Origin: UBA2357 sp041678045
GTDB taxonomy: Bacteria > Pseudomonadota > Gammaproteobacteria > Burkholderiales > Rhodocyclaceae
Length of the DNA: 64,000 nt
Assembly (NCBI GenBank): GCA_041678045.1
Contig: JBAYOV010000015.1
Location: 1 to 64,000 of the forward strand
Direction of reading: 5' to 3'
Under the pieces are notes generated by a model. That model saw nothing but the letters and a program-made list of their open reading frames with translations, ran no database searches and was not told where the DNA came from. A program made the translations under genes and the position numbers. Shown here piece by piece: positions 1 to 7,959 of the stretch (its first letter is position 1; every line of letters starts with the position of its first letter).

Positions 1-60
1 AACAGGACCGCGCCGATGATAGTGCAGATTACCTGTGCGAAAGTAGGTCATCGTCAGACT
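1..60 (+). rRNA. rrf: 5S ribosomal RNA, 3' end (partial)
   Basis: The first 60 bases match the 3' third of a bacterial 5S rRNA, including the GCGCCGATGATAGTG helix region and the CGAAAGTAGGTCATCG segment before the closing stem. The rest of the gene lies left of the window, so an rrn operon ends here. A terminator follows directly. Confidence 0.85.
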
Positions 61-70
61 AACCCAAAAA

Positions 71-112
71 AAACGCCGCTCCATTCAAACAATGAATCGA
101 GCGGCGTTTCGC
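71..112 (+). terminator. rrn operon terminator
   Basis: An 11-bp perfect inverted repeat (AAACGCCGCTC at 71-81, GAGCGGCGTTT at 99-109) with an extra ATTCA/TGAAT inner stem follows the 5S rRNA. The T-rich arm and position fit a rho-independent terminator. Confidence 0.85.
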
Positions 113-243
113 CGTGTACAAAATATGCTGCTTCAAAATGCTTCAAAATCAGTGAAACTCGGCCATGTGCTCAGTGACATGTGATTTGTCATCATCCTGG
201 GGTAAGCTAGTACTGATACAGTTTTCAACCACAGGAGAGCGCC

Positions 244-684
244 ATGTCACGTGATTTCAGTGAATTTTACGGAAAGAGTTTCGAAGAGCTCGAAGTCGGT
301 ATGAGTGCTGCCATTGCGCGAACCGTGTCCGAAGCAGATATTCTGATGTTCGCGGGGGTGTCAGGTGACACCAATCCGGTGCACCTCGATGGTGAATTTG
401 CAGCAGCATCGATGTTCGGAGGGCGAATCGCGCATGGCATGCTCTCGGCAAGCTACATTTCTACGGTATTTGGTACCAAACTGCCGGGGCCGGGTTGCAT
501 TTATCTTTCGCAGAGCCTGAGGTTCAAAGCGCCAGTGAAGATTGGGGATACCGTGGTTGCGCGGGTGACCGTGAAGGAATTGAATGAAGCCAAGCGCCGG
601 GCGCGCTTTGATACCGTATGCACAGTCGATGGAAAGCCCGTGCTTGAAGGTGAGGCTGAAATTTTGGTGCCTGCACGGACCTGA
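244..684 (+). CDS. MaoC-family (R)-specific enoyl-CoA hydratase
   Basis: A 146-aa single hot-dog protein. The hydratase-2 motif is present with Asp42 and His47 (FAGVSGDTNPVH), followed by the conserved RIAHGML segment at about 61-67. Such proteins hydrate trans-2-enoyl-CoA to (R)-3-hydroxyacyl-CoA and often feed polyhydroxyalkanoate synthesis (PhaJ type). The start is supported by AGGAGAG 6 bases upstream of ATG. It stands alone between the rrn terminator and the convergent folE2, so its pathway cannot be read from neighbours. Substrate chain length is unknown. Confidence 0.85.
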   Translation: MSRDFSEFYGKSFEELEVGMSAAIARTVSEADILMFAGVSGDTNPVHLDGEFAAASMFGGRIAHGMLSASYISTVFGTKLPGPGCIYLSQSLRFKAPVKIGDTVVARVTVKELNEAKRRARFDTVCTVDGKPVLEGEAEILVPART

Positions 685-732
685 CCGTCATTCATGCGTT
701 GCGCATGAATTCAGAACAACAGCAGAAGGCTG

Positions 733-760
733 CCTGCCTGACAGAAAAATGTCAGGCAGG
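733..760. terminator. stem-loop between convergent genes
   Basis: An 11-bp perfect hairpin (CCTGCCTGACA, loop GAAAAA, TGTCAGGCAGG) lies between the stops of the MaoC gene and folE2. It has no clear T-tract on either side, so it may act as a bidirectional terminator or only as an mRNA end stabiliser. Confidence 0.5.
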
Positions 761-792
761 GGTGTTGAGTCGCTCAGAAAGCCTCTGTTTGT

Positions 793-1629
793 TCAGTTTT
801 GATGCGACTTCTCGCGCTCGATCAGTGCATAGGCCGAGTGGTTGTGGATCGATTCGAAGTTTTCCGATTCCACGATGTAGTGGCGTACCCGGCCATCTGC
901 ATTCAACAGGCCCGCTACATCACGAACCAAGTCTTCGACAAACTTGGGATTGTCGTAGGCTTTTTCGGTGACATACTTCTCGTCAGGTCGTTTCAGCAGG
1001 CCGTACAGTTCGCAGGATGCCTGTCTTTCCACCAGTTCGACGAGTTCTTCAATCCACATGTGGGCGGACAGTCTTGCGGTCACCGTGACATGGGAGCGTT
1101 GATTATGGGCGCCATAGTCCGATATTTCGCGTGAGCAGGGGCATAGGCTGGTGACCGGTACAATCACCTTGATTGCAAAGGTATAGTCCTGCTGGGCATC
1201 AACTTCGCCGATAAAGCTTACTTCATAGTCGAGCAGGCTTTTCACCCCGGAAACCGGGGCCTGTTTTTCCATGAAGTAAGGGAAGGTCATCTCAATATGA
1301 CCCGTTTCGGCATCAAGTCGGGCGACCATTTCCCTGAGCATTGGCTCAAAGGACTCCACCGATATTTCCCGTTCATTCCGGCTGAGAATCTCGACGAAGC
1401 GGGACATGTGCGTGCCCTTGAAGTGCTGCGGCAAGCCTACATACATGTTGAACACCGCTACCGTGTGCTGCACGTCATTATGACGGTCGCGCACACGGAC
1501 AGGGTGTCGAATAGACTTGATGCCCACTTTGTCGATGGCAATCCGCCGCCTGTCCTCCAGCGACTGGATGTCCGGTATCGTATTGACCGGTGCGGCCTGG
1601 TTGTCGCTGTCGTCCGTGTCGGTACTCAT
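793..1629 (-). CDS. folE2: GTP cyclohydrolase FolE2 (type IB)
   Basis: A 278-aa protein converting GTP to 7,8-dihydroneopterin triphosphate, the first step of folate and queuosine precursor synthesis. The FolE2 hallmark SLCPCSREISDYGAHNQRS is at about residues 149-167 and supplies the active-site Cys and His. The family is unrelated to FolE and can use metals other than zinc. The start chosen is the ATG giving MSTDTDDSD, with GAGG 8 bases upstream. In-frame ATGs up to 1683 would overlap the dxs stop, so a longer form is possible. No Zur-like site was recognised. It lies downstream of dxs on the same strand. Confidence 0.9.
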   Translation of the reverse strand: MSTDTDDSDNQAAPVNTIPDIQSLEDRRRIAIDKVGIKSIRHPVRVRDRHNDVQHTVAVFNMYVGLPQHFKGTHMSRFVEILSRNEREISVESFEPMLREMVARLDAETGHIEMTFPYFMEKQAPVSGVKSLLDYEVSFIGEVDAQQDYTFAIKVIVPVTSLCPCSREISDYGAHNQRSHVTVTARLSAHMWIEELVELVERQASCELYGLLKRPDEKYVTEKAYDNPKFVEDLVRDVAGLLNADGRVRHYIVESENFESIHNHSAYALIEREKSHQN

Positions 1630-1679
1630 GGAATGCCTCATGTAGGGAGGCAGCATGCTATCAAGGCCGACAAAATCAC

Positions 1680-3545
1680 TCAACTATTGATGGCCGTGAT
1701 TTTCTTGATCGATTCCAGTATCCCGGCTTTATCCAGTCCTACAGATGCCAGTAGTTGTGCCTGGTCTCCGTGGTCGATGAACTGATCGGGCAGGCCAAGA
1801 CGCAGCATGCGGGGGCGCGAAGCAGCGCTTTCCAGCACCCGTGCGACTTCCGAGCCCGCTCCGCCGATGAGGGCATTCTCTTCCAGTGTGACGATCAGTT
1901 CGTGCCGGGCAGCCATCGCGCGCACCATCTCCTCGTCAAGGGGTTTGGCAAAGCGCATGTTGACTACGGTGGCGTCGAGCGCTTCGGCAACTTCTCGGGC
2001 GACCCCGAGCAGGCTGCCAAAGGCAAGCAGCGCCACTTTGTGGCCTTCCCTGTCGATGACGGCCTTGCCGATGGGCAGGGCTTCAGGCGTGCGTTCAATG
2101 CTGACTGCTGTGCCACTGCTTCCACGCGGATAGCGCACTGCGGTGGGACCGTCATGGTGATAGGCGGTGTGCAGCATTTGCCAGCACTCGTTCTCGTCGG
2201 CAGGGCACATCACCACCATGTTGGGAATGCACAACAGGTAGGAGAGGTCGTAGGCGCCATGGTGTGTTGCGCCATCGGCGCCCACCAGTCCGGCACGATC
2301 GATCGCGAACATGACAGGCAGGTTCTGAAGGGCAACGTCGTGAATGAGTTGATCGTAGGCCCGCTGCAGAAATGTGGAGTAGATCGCCACAACCGGTTTC
2401 ATGCCTGAACAGGCCAGACCAGCGGCAAAAGTGACGGCGTGCTGCTCGGCGATGCCTACGTCGTGGTAGCGCTGAGGGAAGCTTTTCGCAAAGCGCACCA
2501 TGCCGGAACCTTCTCGCATGGCCGGGGTGATGGCAACCAATCGCTCATCCTGCGCTGCAGTGTCGCACAGCCAGTCACCAAAAATCTGGGTGTAGCTGGG
2601 TTTGGAGGCCTTGCCCGATGACTGGATGCCCGCAGTGTGATCAAACTTGGCAACGCCATGGTAGAGAATGGGGTCGGCTTCGGCCAGTTTGTAGCCTTGC
2701 CCCTTTCTGGTGACCACATGCAGGAACTGAGGGCCGGGCAGCTTGCGCAGGTTTTGCAGGGTGGGGATCAGGGCGTCGAGGTCGTGGCCATCGATCGGGC
2801 CGTAGTAATGAAAGCCGAATTCCTCGAACAGGGTGCCGGGCGTGATCAGTCCTTTTACATGTTCTTCCACCTTGCGGGCGAAATCCAGCATGGGTGGGGC
2901 GATGGACAGCACCTTCTCGCCGGCCTTGCGTGCGGCATTGAACGTGGAGCCCGACAGCATGCGGGCAAGGATCCGGGTGAGTGCACCGACCGGCGGGGAG
3001 ATCGACATTTCGTTGTCGTTCAGGATCACCAGCAGGTTGATGCCACGGATGTCACCGGCGTTGTTCAGGGCCTCAAACGCCATGCCGGCCGACATCGCGC
3101 CGTCACCGATCACGGCGATGGCGCGGTTCTCTTCGCCACGGTCGCGGGCCGCAACGGCCATGCCGAGTGCCGCAGAAATCGAAGTCGAAGAGTGGGCGGT
3201 GCCAAAGGTGTCATACACACTTTCGCTGCGCCGCGGGAAGCCGGAGATGCCACCGAAGTGGCGCAGGCCGCTCATTTGATCGCGGCGGCCGGTGAGAACC
3301 TTGTGACCATAGGTTTGATGCCCCACATCCCAGACCAGAGGGTCTTGCGGGGTATCGAACACATAGTGCAGGGCAATGCTGAGTTCGACCGTACCAAGAT
3401 TGGAGGACAGGTGTCCGCCCGTTCTGGAGACCGACTCGATCAGGAAGGAACGGAGTTCGTCGGCCAGCAGTTTGAGGTCACGACGGTCGAACTTGCGCAG
3501 GTCTTCGGGCGAATCGATACGCTTGAGCAGAGGGTAGGCGGACAT
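1680..3545 (-). CDS. dxs: 1-deoxy-D-xylulose-5-phosphate synthase
   Basis: A 621-aa thiamine-diphosphate enzyme condensing pyruvate and glyceraldehyde-3-phosphate, the entry step of the MEP isoprenoid route. Visible family features are GHQTYGHK near residue 76, the GDG...NDN cofactor motif (GDGAMSAG then LNDNEMSI) at about 150-180, and the transketolase-like EQHAVTFAAGLA near 370. The length is normal for the family. It follows ispA with a 21-bp gap, so xseB-ispA-dxs form one transcription unit on the minus strand, probably with folE2. Confidence 0.96.
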   Translation of the reverse strand: MSAYPLLKRIDSPEDLRKFDRRDLKLLADELRSFLIESVSRTGGHLSSNLGTVELSIALHYVFDTPQDPLVWDVGHQTYGHKVLTGRRDQMSGLRHFGGISGFPRRSESVYDTFGTAHSSTSISAALGMAVAARDRGEENRAIAVIGDGAMSAGMAFEALNNAGDIRGINLLVILNDNEMSISPPVGALTRILARMLSGSTFNAARKAGEKVLSIAPPMLDFARKVEEHVKGLITPGTLFEEFGFHYYGPIDGHDLDALIPTLQNLRKLPGPQFLHVVTRKGQGYKLAEADPILYHGVAKFDHTAGIQSSGKASKPSYTQIFGDWLCDTAAQDERLVAITPAMREGSGMVRFAKSFPQRYHDVGIAEQHAVTFAAGLACSGMKPVVAIYSTFLQRAYDQLIHDVALQNLPVMFAIDRAGLVGADGATHHGAYDLSYLLCIPNMVVMCPADENECWQMLHTAYHHDGPTAVRYPRGSSGTAVSIERTPEALPIGKAVIDREGHKVALLAFGSLLGVAREVAEALDATVVNMRFAKPLDEEMVRAMAARHELIVTLEENALIGGAGSEVARVLESAASRPRMLRLGLPDQFIDHGDQAQLLASVGLDKAGILESIKKITAINS

Positions 3546-3566
3546 GTTTGGCTTGAGGCGCGTTGA

Positions 3567-4469
3567 TCAGTACTTGCGGTGGGTGATATAGCGCGCGAGC
3601 GCTTCGAGGTGACTGGCCTTCGGGCCCAGTGGGGCGAGGGCGTCACAGGCCTGCCTGAGCAGATCCTCGGCCTTGCTGCGGGCTTCTTCAAGGCCGAGCA
3701 GGGAGACATAGGTGGGCTTGTCGTGTTCGGCGTCCTTGCCGGCCGTCTTGCCGAGCGTGGCGGTGTCGGCCTGGGCATCGAGCACGTCATCGACCACCTG
3801 GAAGAGCAGCCCGACCAGCTTGCCGTACCGATCCAGTCGTTGCAGCAGCGCCTCATCGACGGGGGGGCCAGCGTGTGCGCCCAGCAGCACGGCAGCACGG
3901 ATCAGTGCCCCGGTCTTGTGAATGTGCATCATCTCCAGCGCTTCCAGGGAGAGTCTGTGGCCCACCGAGGCGAGATCGATGGCCTGGCCTCCGGCCATGC
4001 CCCGCGAGCCGGACGCAGTGGCCAGATGAGCAAGCATCGTCAGGCTGCGCTCGGCCGGCCGATGGGTGGTTTCACGGGCCAGAAGCTCGAAGGCCAGGGT
4101 TTGCAGGGCGTCGCCACACAGCAGCGCGGTGGCCTGGTCGAACTCGACATGCACCGTGGGCTTGCCACGGCGCAGCACATCGTCGTCCATGCACGGCATG
4201 TCGTCATGCACCAGCGAATAGGCGTGGATGAGTTCGAGCGCGCAGGCCGGGGCGTCGAGGCTGTCAGGCGTGGCGCCGGTCACGGCTCCGGCTGCATGCA
4301 CCAGCAGGGCGCGCACCCGCTTGCCTCCGCCCAGCACGGCGTAGCGCATGGCCTGGTGCAGTGTGCACGGTTGTTGATCGGGTGCGGGCAGCCGCTCATC
4401 GAGCGCCTGTTCGGTACGTGCCTGGATGGCGCTCATCCATGAAAGAAAATCGGTGCTCATGTCGCTCAT
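3567..4469 (-). CDS. ispA: farnesyl diphosphate synthase (polyprenyl synthetase)
   Basis: A 300-aa trans-prenyltransferase joining IPP with DMAPP/GPP to give farnesyl diphosphate. The two aspartate-rich motifs are clear: DDMPCMDDD near residue 85 and FQVVDDVLD near 225. The start is the ATG that overlaps the xseB stop in an ATGA junction, giving MSDMSTDF. A longer in-frame reading exists but would run through xseB. It is translationally coupled to xseB and followed closely by dxs. Confidence 0.95.
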   Translation of the reverse strand: MSDMSTDFLSWMSAIQARTEQALDERLPAPDQQPCTLHQAMRYAVLGGGKRVRALLVHAAGAVTGATPDSLDAPACALELIHAYSLVHDDMPCMDDDVLRRGKPTVHVEFDQATALLCGDALQTLAFELLARETTHRPAERSLTMLAHLATASGSRGMAGGQAIDLASVGHRLSLEALEMMHIHKTGALIRAAVLLGAHAGPPVDEALLQRLDRYGKLVGLLFQVVDDVLDAQADTATLGKTAGKDAEHDKPTYVSLLGLEEARSKAEDLLRQACDALAPLGPKASHLEALARYITHRKY

Positions 4470-4717
4470 GTTGTGTAGCCGCCTGACGGGCCAGAGGTGG
4501 GCGTGAGTGGCGCCAGCGTGTCGCCGTCGAGCATGCGCAGTTGCTGATCGGCCTCCTTGAGCCTGTCCTGACAATACCTGAGCAGATCGACGCCCCGCCG
4601 GTAATGCAGCAAGGCTTGCTCCAGCGAAATCGAACCGGATTCCATGTCATCCACAAGATGTTCCAGTTCGCTGACGGCAGCCTCGAAGGAGGGCGGTGGC
4701 TCGATGGTTGGGGGCAT
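4466..4717 (-). CDS. xseB: exodeoxyribonuclease VII small subunit
   Basis: An 83-aa helical protein with the typical XseB core FEAAVSELEHLVDDMESG and ALLHYRRGVDLLRYC. It partners with XseA in the nuclease that degrades single-stranded DNA; xseA is not in the window. The start at MPPTIEPP fits the family length. An upstream in-frame ATG at 4762 would add 15 residues. It is first in the xseB-ispA-dxs unit, an order common in proteobacteria. Confidence 0.92.
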   Translation of the reverse strand: MPPTIEPPPSFEAAVSELEHLVDDMESGSISLEQALLHYRRGVDLLRYCQDRLKEADQQLRMLDGDTLAPLTPTSGPSGGYTT

Positions 4718-4841
4718 TGGGCAAAGGCCTTGCAAAAGCGTCGAAAATAACCGATTGAGCACTGGTGGTCAAACAGCTTTTCCCATAGAATCATGGCCCT
4801 TTTACCGGATTTCTTGGTCTTCTAGCAAGGGAGGTTCGGGC

Positions 4842-5942
4842 ATGTCCGACATCGCATCCAAGGCTCAACTGGCCCAGGGAGCTTCGCAGCTTCCGGTTTC
4901 CATGTACTTCGACGAGAAGGTCTTCGAACTGGAGAAGAAACTGCTCTTCGATGCCGGTCCGGGGTATGTCGGCCATGAGCTGATGGTACCCGAAGTGGGC
5001 AGCTACCGTTCGCTGGAGTGGCTGGATCATTCAAAGCTTCTGTTTCGCACTGAACAGGGCGTGCATCAGCTGTCCAATGTCTGCCGCCATCGACAGGCGA
5101 TCATGCTGCAAGGGGCGGGCAAGACCGAACACATCGTGTGCCCGATTCACCGCTGGACATATGACAACACGGGGGATTTGATCGGCGCGCCGCATTTTGC
5201 CGAGAAGCCTTGCCTCGGGCTGAAGCGGGACCGGCTGGAGAACTGGCAGGGTTTGCTGTTCAAGGGGCCACGTTCGGCCGCAGCGGACCTCCGGGGCATG
5301 ACGGTGGCGCCCGATCTGGACTTTTCCGGCTACAAGCTCGACCGGGTCGAGATCCACGAGTGCAACTACAACTGGAAAACCTTCATCGAGGTGTATCTGG
5401 AGGACTACCATGTTGTGCCCTTTCATCCGGGGCTCGGTCAGTTCGTCACCTGTGACGACCTGACATGGCAGTTCGGAGAGTGGTATTCGGTGCAGAAAGT
5501 GGGTATCACTTCGCTGGCCAGGCCGGGGTCTGAAACCTATCGCAAGTGGCATGAGGCGGTGAAAGCCATCTACGGCGACCAGCCGCCCCCTCAGGGCGCC
5601 ATCTGGCTGACCTACTATCCGAACGTGATGGTGGAGTGGTATCCGCATGTGCTGGTGGTGAGCACCCTGATCCCGACCGATCTGAACAAGACCACCAATG
5701 TGGTCGAGTTCTACTATCCGGAAGAGATTGTCGAGTTCGAGCGCGAGTTCGTCGAAGCTGAACAGGCGGCCTACATGGAAACTGCGATCGAGGACGACGA
5801 TATCGGAGAGCGCATGGACCGTGGCCGGCTGGCCCTGTTACGTGAAGGGCGTAACGAGGTGGGGCCGTACCAGTCTCCGTTCGAGGACGGCATGCAGCAT
5901 TTCCATGAGTTCTACCGCCGTATCATGGAGCCGCACCTGTAA
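4842..5942 (+). CDS. Rieske non-haem iron oxygenase, alpha subunit-like
   Basis: A 366-aa protein of the ring-hydroxylating dioxygenase alpha family (COG4638 type). The Rieske 2Fe-2S ligands are seen as CRH near residue 82 and CPIH near 102, and the mononuclear iron site as EDYHVVPFH near 188-196. A strong AGGGAGG lies just upstream of ATG; in-frame codons upstream of 4842 lack such a site. No beta subunit, ferredoxin or reductase gene is nearby. It is divergent from xseB-ispA-dxs, and the substrate cannot be told from the sequence. Confidence 0.85.
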   Translation: MSDIASKAQLAQGASQLPVSMYFDEKVFELEKKLLFDAGPGYVGHELMVPEVGSYRSLEWLDHSKLLFRTEQGVHQLSNVCRHRQAIMLQGAGKTEHIVCPIHRWTYDNTGDLIGAPHFAEKPCLGLKRDRLENWQGLLFKGPRSAAADLRGMTVAPDLDFSGYKLDRVEIHECNYNWKTFIEVYLEDYHVVPFHPGLGQFVTCDDLTWQFGEWYSVQKVGITSLARPGSETYRKWHEAVKAIYGDQPPPQGAIWLTYYPNVMVEWYPHVLVVSTLIPTDLNKTTNVVEFYYPEEIVEFEREFVEAEQAAYMETAIEDDDIGERMDRGRLALLREGRNEVGPYQSPFEDGMQHFHEFYRRIMEPHL

Positions 5943-5991
5943 TTGTTCGCCGCGCTGTCATTGCGCGGATCAGGGAAAGGAAAAGGAAAAA

Positions 5992-6031
5992 CGGGCGCCT
6001 GCATGACATGAAAGCATGCGGCGCCCGCTTT
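5992..6031. terminator. bidirectional terminator, Rieske gene / ispH
   Basis: A GC-rich hairpin (CGGGCGCC at 5992-5999 with GGCGCCCG at 6020-6027, plus an inner GCATG/CATGC stem) is followed by CTTTT on the plus strand and TTTTTCC on the minus strand. It lies between two convergent genes. Confidence 0.85.
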
Positions 6032-6045
6032 TCATTGCAGTGTGT

Positions 6046-6975
6046 TTACTGCAGTTCGCGCGGAAGCGGGAACGTGACGCGTTCCGGGATGCCGTCCAGG
6101 GTGCGCACCGTTTCAGAGCCCAGGGCCTGCAGACGGTCGATGACCTGTTGAACCAGGATTTCGGGGGCGGAGGCGCCGGCGGTGACACCGATTCGGGCCT
6201 TGCCGTCGAGCCAGACCGGATCGATTGCGTCAGCGTTGTCAATGAGCCAGGCGGGAACGCCGCGCAGCTCGGCAACTTCGCGCAAGCGATTGGAGTTGGA
6301 GCTGTTGACCGACCCCACGACCAGGACTGCGTCGACCTCGTCGCTCATCAGCTTGACCGCGTCCTGCCGGTTCTGGGTTGCGTAGCAGATGTCGTCCTTT
6401 CTGGGGCCGACGATGTCCGGAAAGCGTTCGCGCAGGGCGGCAATGATGGCGGCAGCATCGTCCATCGACAGGGTGGTCTGGGTCACGAAGGCGAGGCGTT
6501 GCGGGTCGGCGACTTCAAGCCGCGCGACATCCTCCACCGACTCGACCAGATGGATGCCGTCACGCACCTGCCCCATGGTGCCTTCGACTTCCGGGTGCCC
6601 CTTGTGGCCGATCATCACGATCTCGCGGCCCTGCTCACGCATGCGGCTGACCTCGATGTGCACCTTGGTGACGAGCGGACAGGTGGCATCGAACACCCGC
6701 AGCCCCCGGCGCGCGGCTTCGTCGCGTACCTGTTGGGAGACTCCATGGGCACTGAAGATTACCGTGCTGCCGGCGGGCACTTCGTCGAGTTCTTCGACGA
6801 AAATGGCGCCCTTTGTGCGCAGGTCTTCAACCACAAACTTGTTATGCACCACTTCATGGCGCACATAGATCGGGGCGCCGAAGCGCTGCAGCGCACGTTC
6901 GACGATCTCGATGGCACGCTCGACCCCGGCGCAGAAGCCGCGTGGGGTAGCGAGCAGAATTTCACGTGTGTTCAT
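6046..6975 (-). CDS. ispH: 4-hydroxy-3-methylbut-2-enyl diphosphate reductase
   Basis: A 309-aa IspH (LytB), the last enzyme of the MEP route, giving IPP and DMAPP. The three iron-sulfur cysteines are visible in PRGFCAGV near residue 15, FDATCPLVTKVH near 100 and SVNSSNSNRL/CYATQNRQ near 200. The HEVVHN segment is conserved. Its presence beside dxs and ispA shows a complete-looking MEP branch in this neighbourhood. It is first downstream of fkpB on the minus strand with a 16-bp gap, so it is probably cotranscribed with fkpB-lspA-ileS. Confidence 0.96.
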   Translation of the reverse strand: MNTREILLATPRGFCAGVERAIEIVERALQRFGAPIYVRHEVVHNKFVVEDLRTKGAIFVEELDEVPAGSTVIFSAHGVSQQVRDEAARRGLRVFDATCPLVTKVHIEVSRMREQGREIVMIGHKGHPEVEGTMGQVRDGIHLVESVEDVARLEVADPQRLAFVTQTTLSMDDAAAIIAALRERFPDIVGPRKDDICYATQNRQDAVKLMSDEVDAVLVVGSVNSSNSNRLREVAELRGVPAWLIDNADAIDPVWLDGKARIGVTAGASAPEILVQQVIDRLQALGSETVRTLDGIPERVTFPLPRELQ

Positions 6976-6991
6976 GTGTGACGGGCCCGGG

Positions 6992-7420
6992 TCAGTTCAC
7001 ACCGATGATTTCGACTTCAAAAAGGATCGTCTTGCCAGCGAGTGGGTGGTTGAAGTCGAGCAGCGCGGACTGATCGTCGATTTCCCGGACCAGTCCGGAG
7101 TAGCGCGAACCGTCAGGCGCGGTGAACTCCATGATGCTGAGCGCTTCAATGTCTTCCTGCGGCATGTGCTCACGCTTCACCCGTTCCATGAGTTCCTCCC
7201 TGCGTGGGCCGAAGGCCTGTTCGGGCGCCAGGGTGAAGCTGCGACGTGCGCCGACTTCGATGCCGAGCAGCAGGCTTTCCAGAGCAGGCAGCAACTCCCC
7301 TGCGCCCAGTTGCAGGGTGGCGGGTGTGCCGTCGAAGGTGTTGATCAATGGCTGGCCGTTTTCCAGTGCGATACGGTAGTGCAGGGTGACCAGGCTGTTG
7401 GCCTGAATGGATGCGCTCAC
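6992..7420 (-). CDS. fkpB: FKBP-type peptidyl-prolyl isomerase (SlpA/FkpB-like)
   Basis: A 142-aa SlyD/FkpB-type FKBP with the LHYRIALENGQ opening and an inserted flap domain (EQAFGPRREELMERV). It should catalyse prolyl isomerisation and act as a chaperone in the cytoplasm. The start chosen is the GTG that overlaps the lspA stop as GTGA, with GGAG 8 bases upstream. An ATG at 7471 would overlap lspA by 54 bases. The ileS-lspA-fkpB-ispH order is widely conserved in proteobacteria. Confidence 0.9.
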   Translation of the reverse strand: MSASIQANSLVTLHYRIALENGQPLINTFDGTPATLQLGAGELLPALESLLLGIEVGARRSFTLAPEQAFGPRREELMERVKREHMPQEDIEALSIMEFTAPDGSRYSGLVREIDDQSALLDFNHPLAGKTILFEVEIIGVN

Positions 7421-7953
7421 GGTGAGGTCTCCGATGTTGGGGGGGAGGAACTGGGGCGAAACTGCGACCACAGCATCAGGATCACGCCACAGGTGATCGC
7501 CGAGTCGGCCAGGTTGAAGGCCGGCCAGCCGTACTGGTGGTAATGGAAGTACAGGAAGTCAACCACCGCACCATGCACGATGCGGTCGATGACATTACCG
7601 ATGGCGCCCCCGATGATGAGGCTGAAGGCCGTGGGCAGGGCGCGCTCATGCTGATGGTGGCGCAGCATTGTAATCAGCCAGCCGCTCACCAAGACGGCCA
7701 GGGCGGTGAAAAACCAGCGCTGCCAGCCTCCATGGTCGGCCAGAAAACTGAAGGCCGCGCCAGGGTTGTAGACCAGTACCAGCTTGAAGAACGAGGTGAC
7801 CGGGATCACCTCGCCCATGCTCATGGTGTGCAAGACCACCCATTTACTGAGTTGATCGAGCAGCGCGATGACGCCGGCAAGCGATAGCCACCCGATGAGG
7901 CGGCCACTCATGCCGGTGTGTGCCGGAGACGATGCGGACATGGCTGAAGGCAT
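7417..7953 (-). CDS. lspA: lipoprotein signal peptidase (signal peptidase II)
   Basis: A 178-aa inner-membrane aspartyl protease that cleaves prolipoprotein signal peptides. Four membrane segments are evident. The catalytic aspartates lie in NVIDRIVHGAVVDF near 140 and FNLADSAI near 160, and NPGAAFSFL is conserved. It starts 6 bp after the ileS stop and overlaps fkpB by 4 bp, indicating translational coupling. Substrates in this window could include the lipoproteins at 16966 and 41125. Confidence 0.95.
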   Translation of the reverse strand: MPSAMSASSPAHTGMSGRLIGWLSLAGVIALLDQLSKWVVLHTMSMGEVIPVTSFFKLVLVYNPGAAFSFLADHGGWQRWFFTALAVLVSGWLITMLRHHQHERALPTAFSLIIGGAIGNVIDRIVHGAVVDFLYFHYHQYGWPAFNLADSAITCGVILMLWSQFRPSSSPPTSETSP

Positions 7954-7959
7954 GTGCGA

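Noticed and set aside
129..148. Tandem TGCTTCAAAA pair upstream of the MaoC gene
   Set aside because: Only two 10-bp units with no promoter-like context; too short to claim a site.
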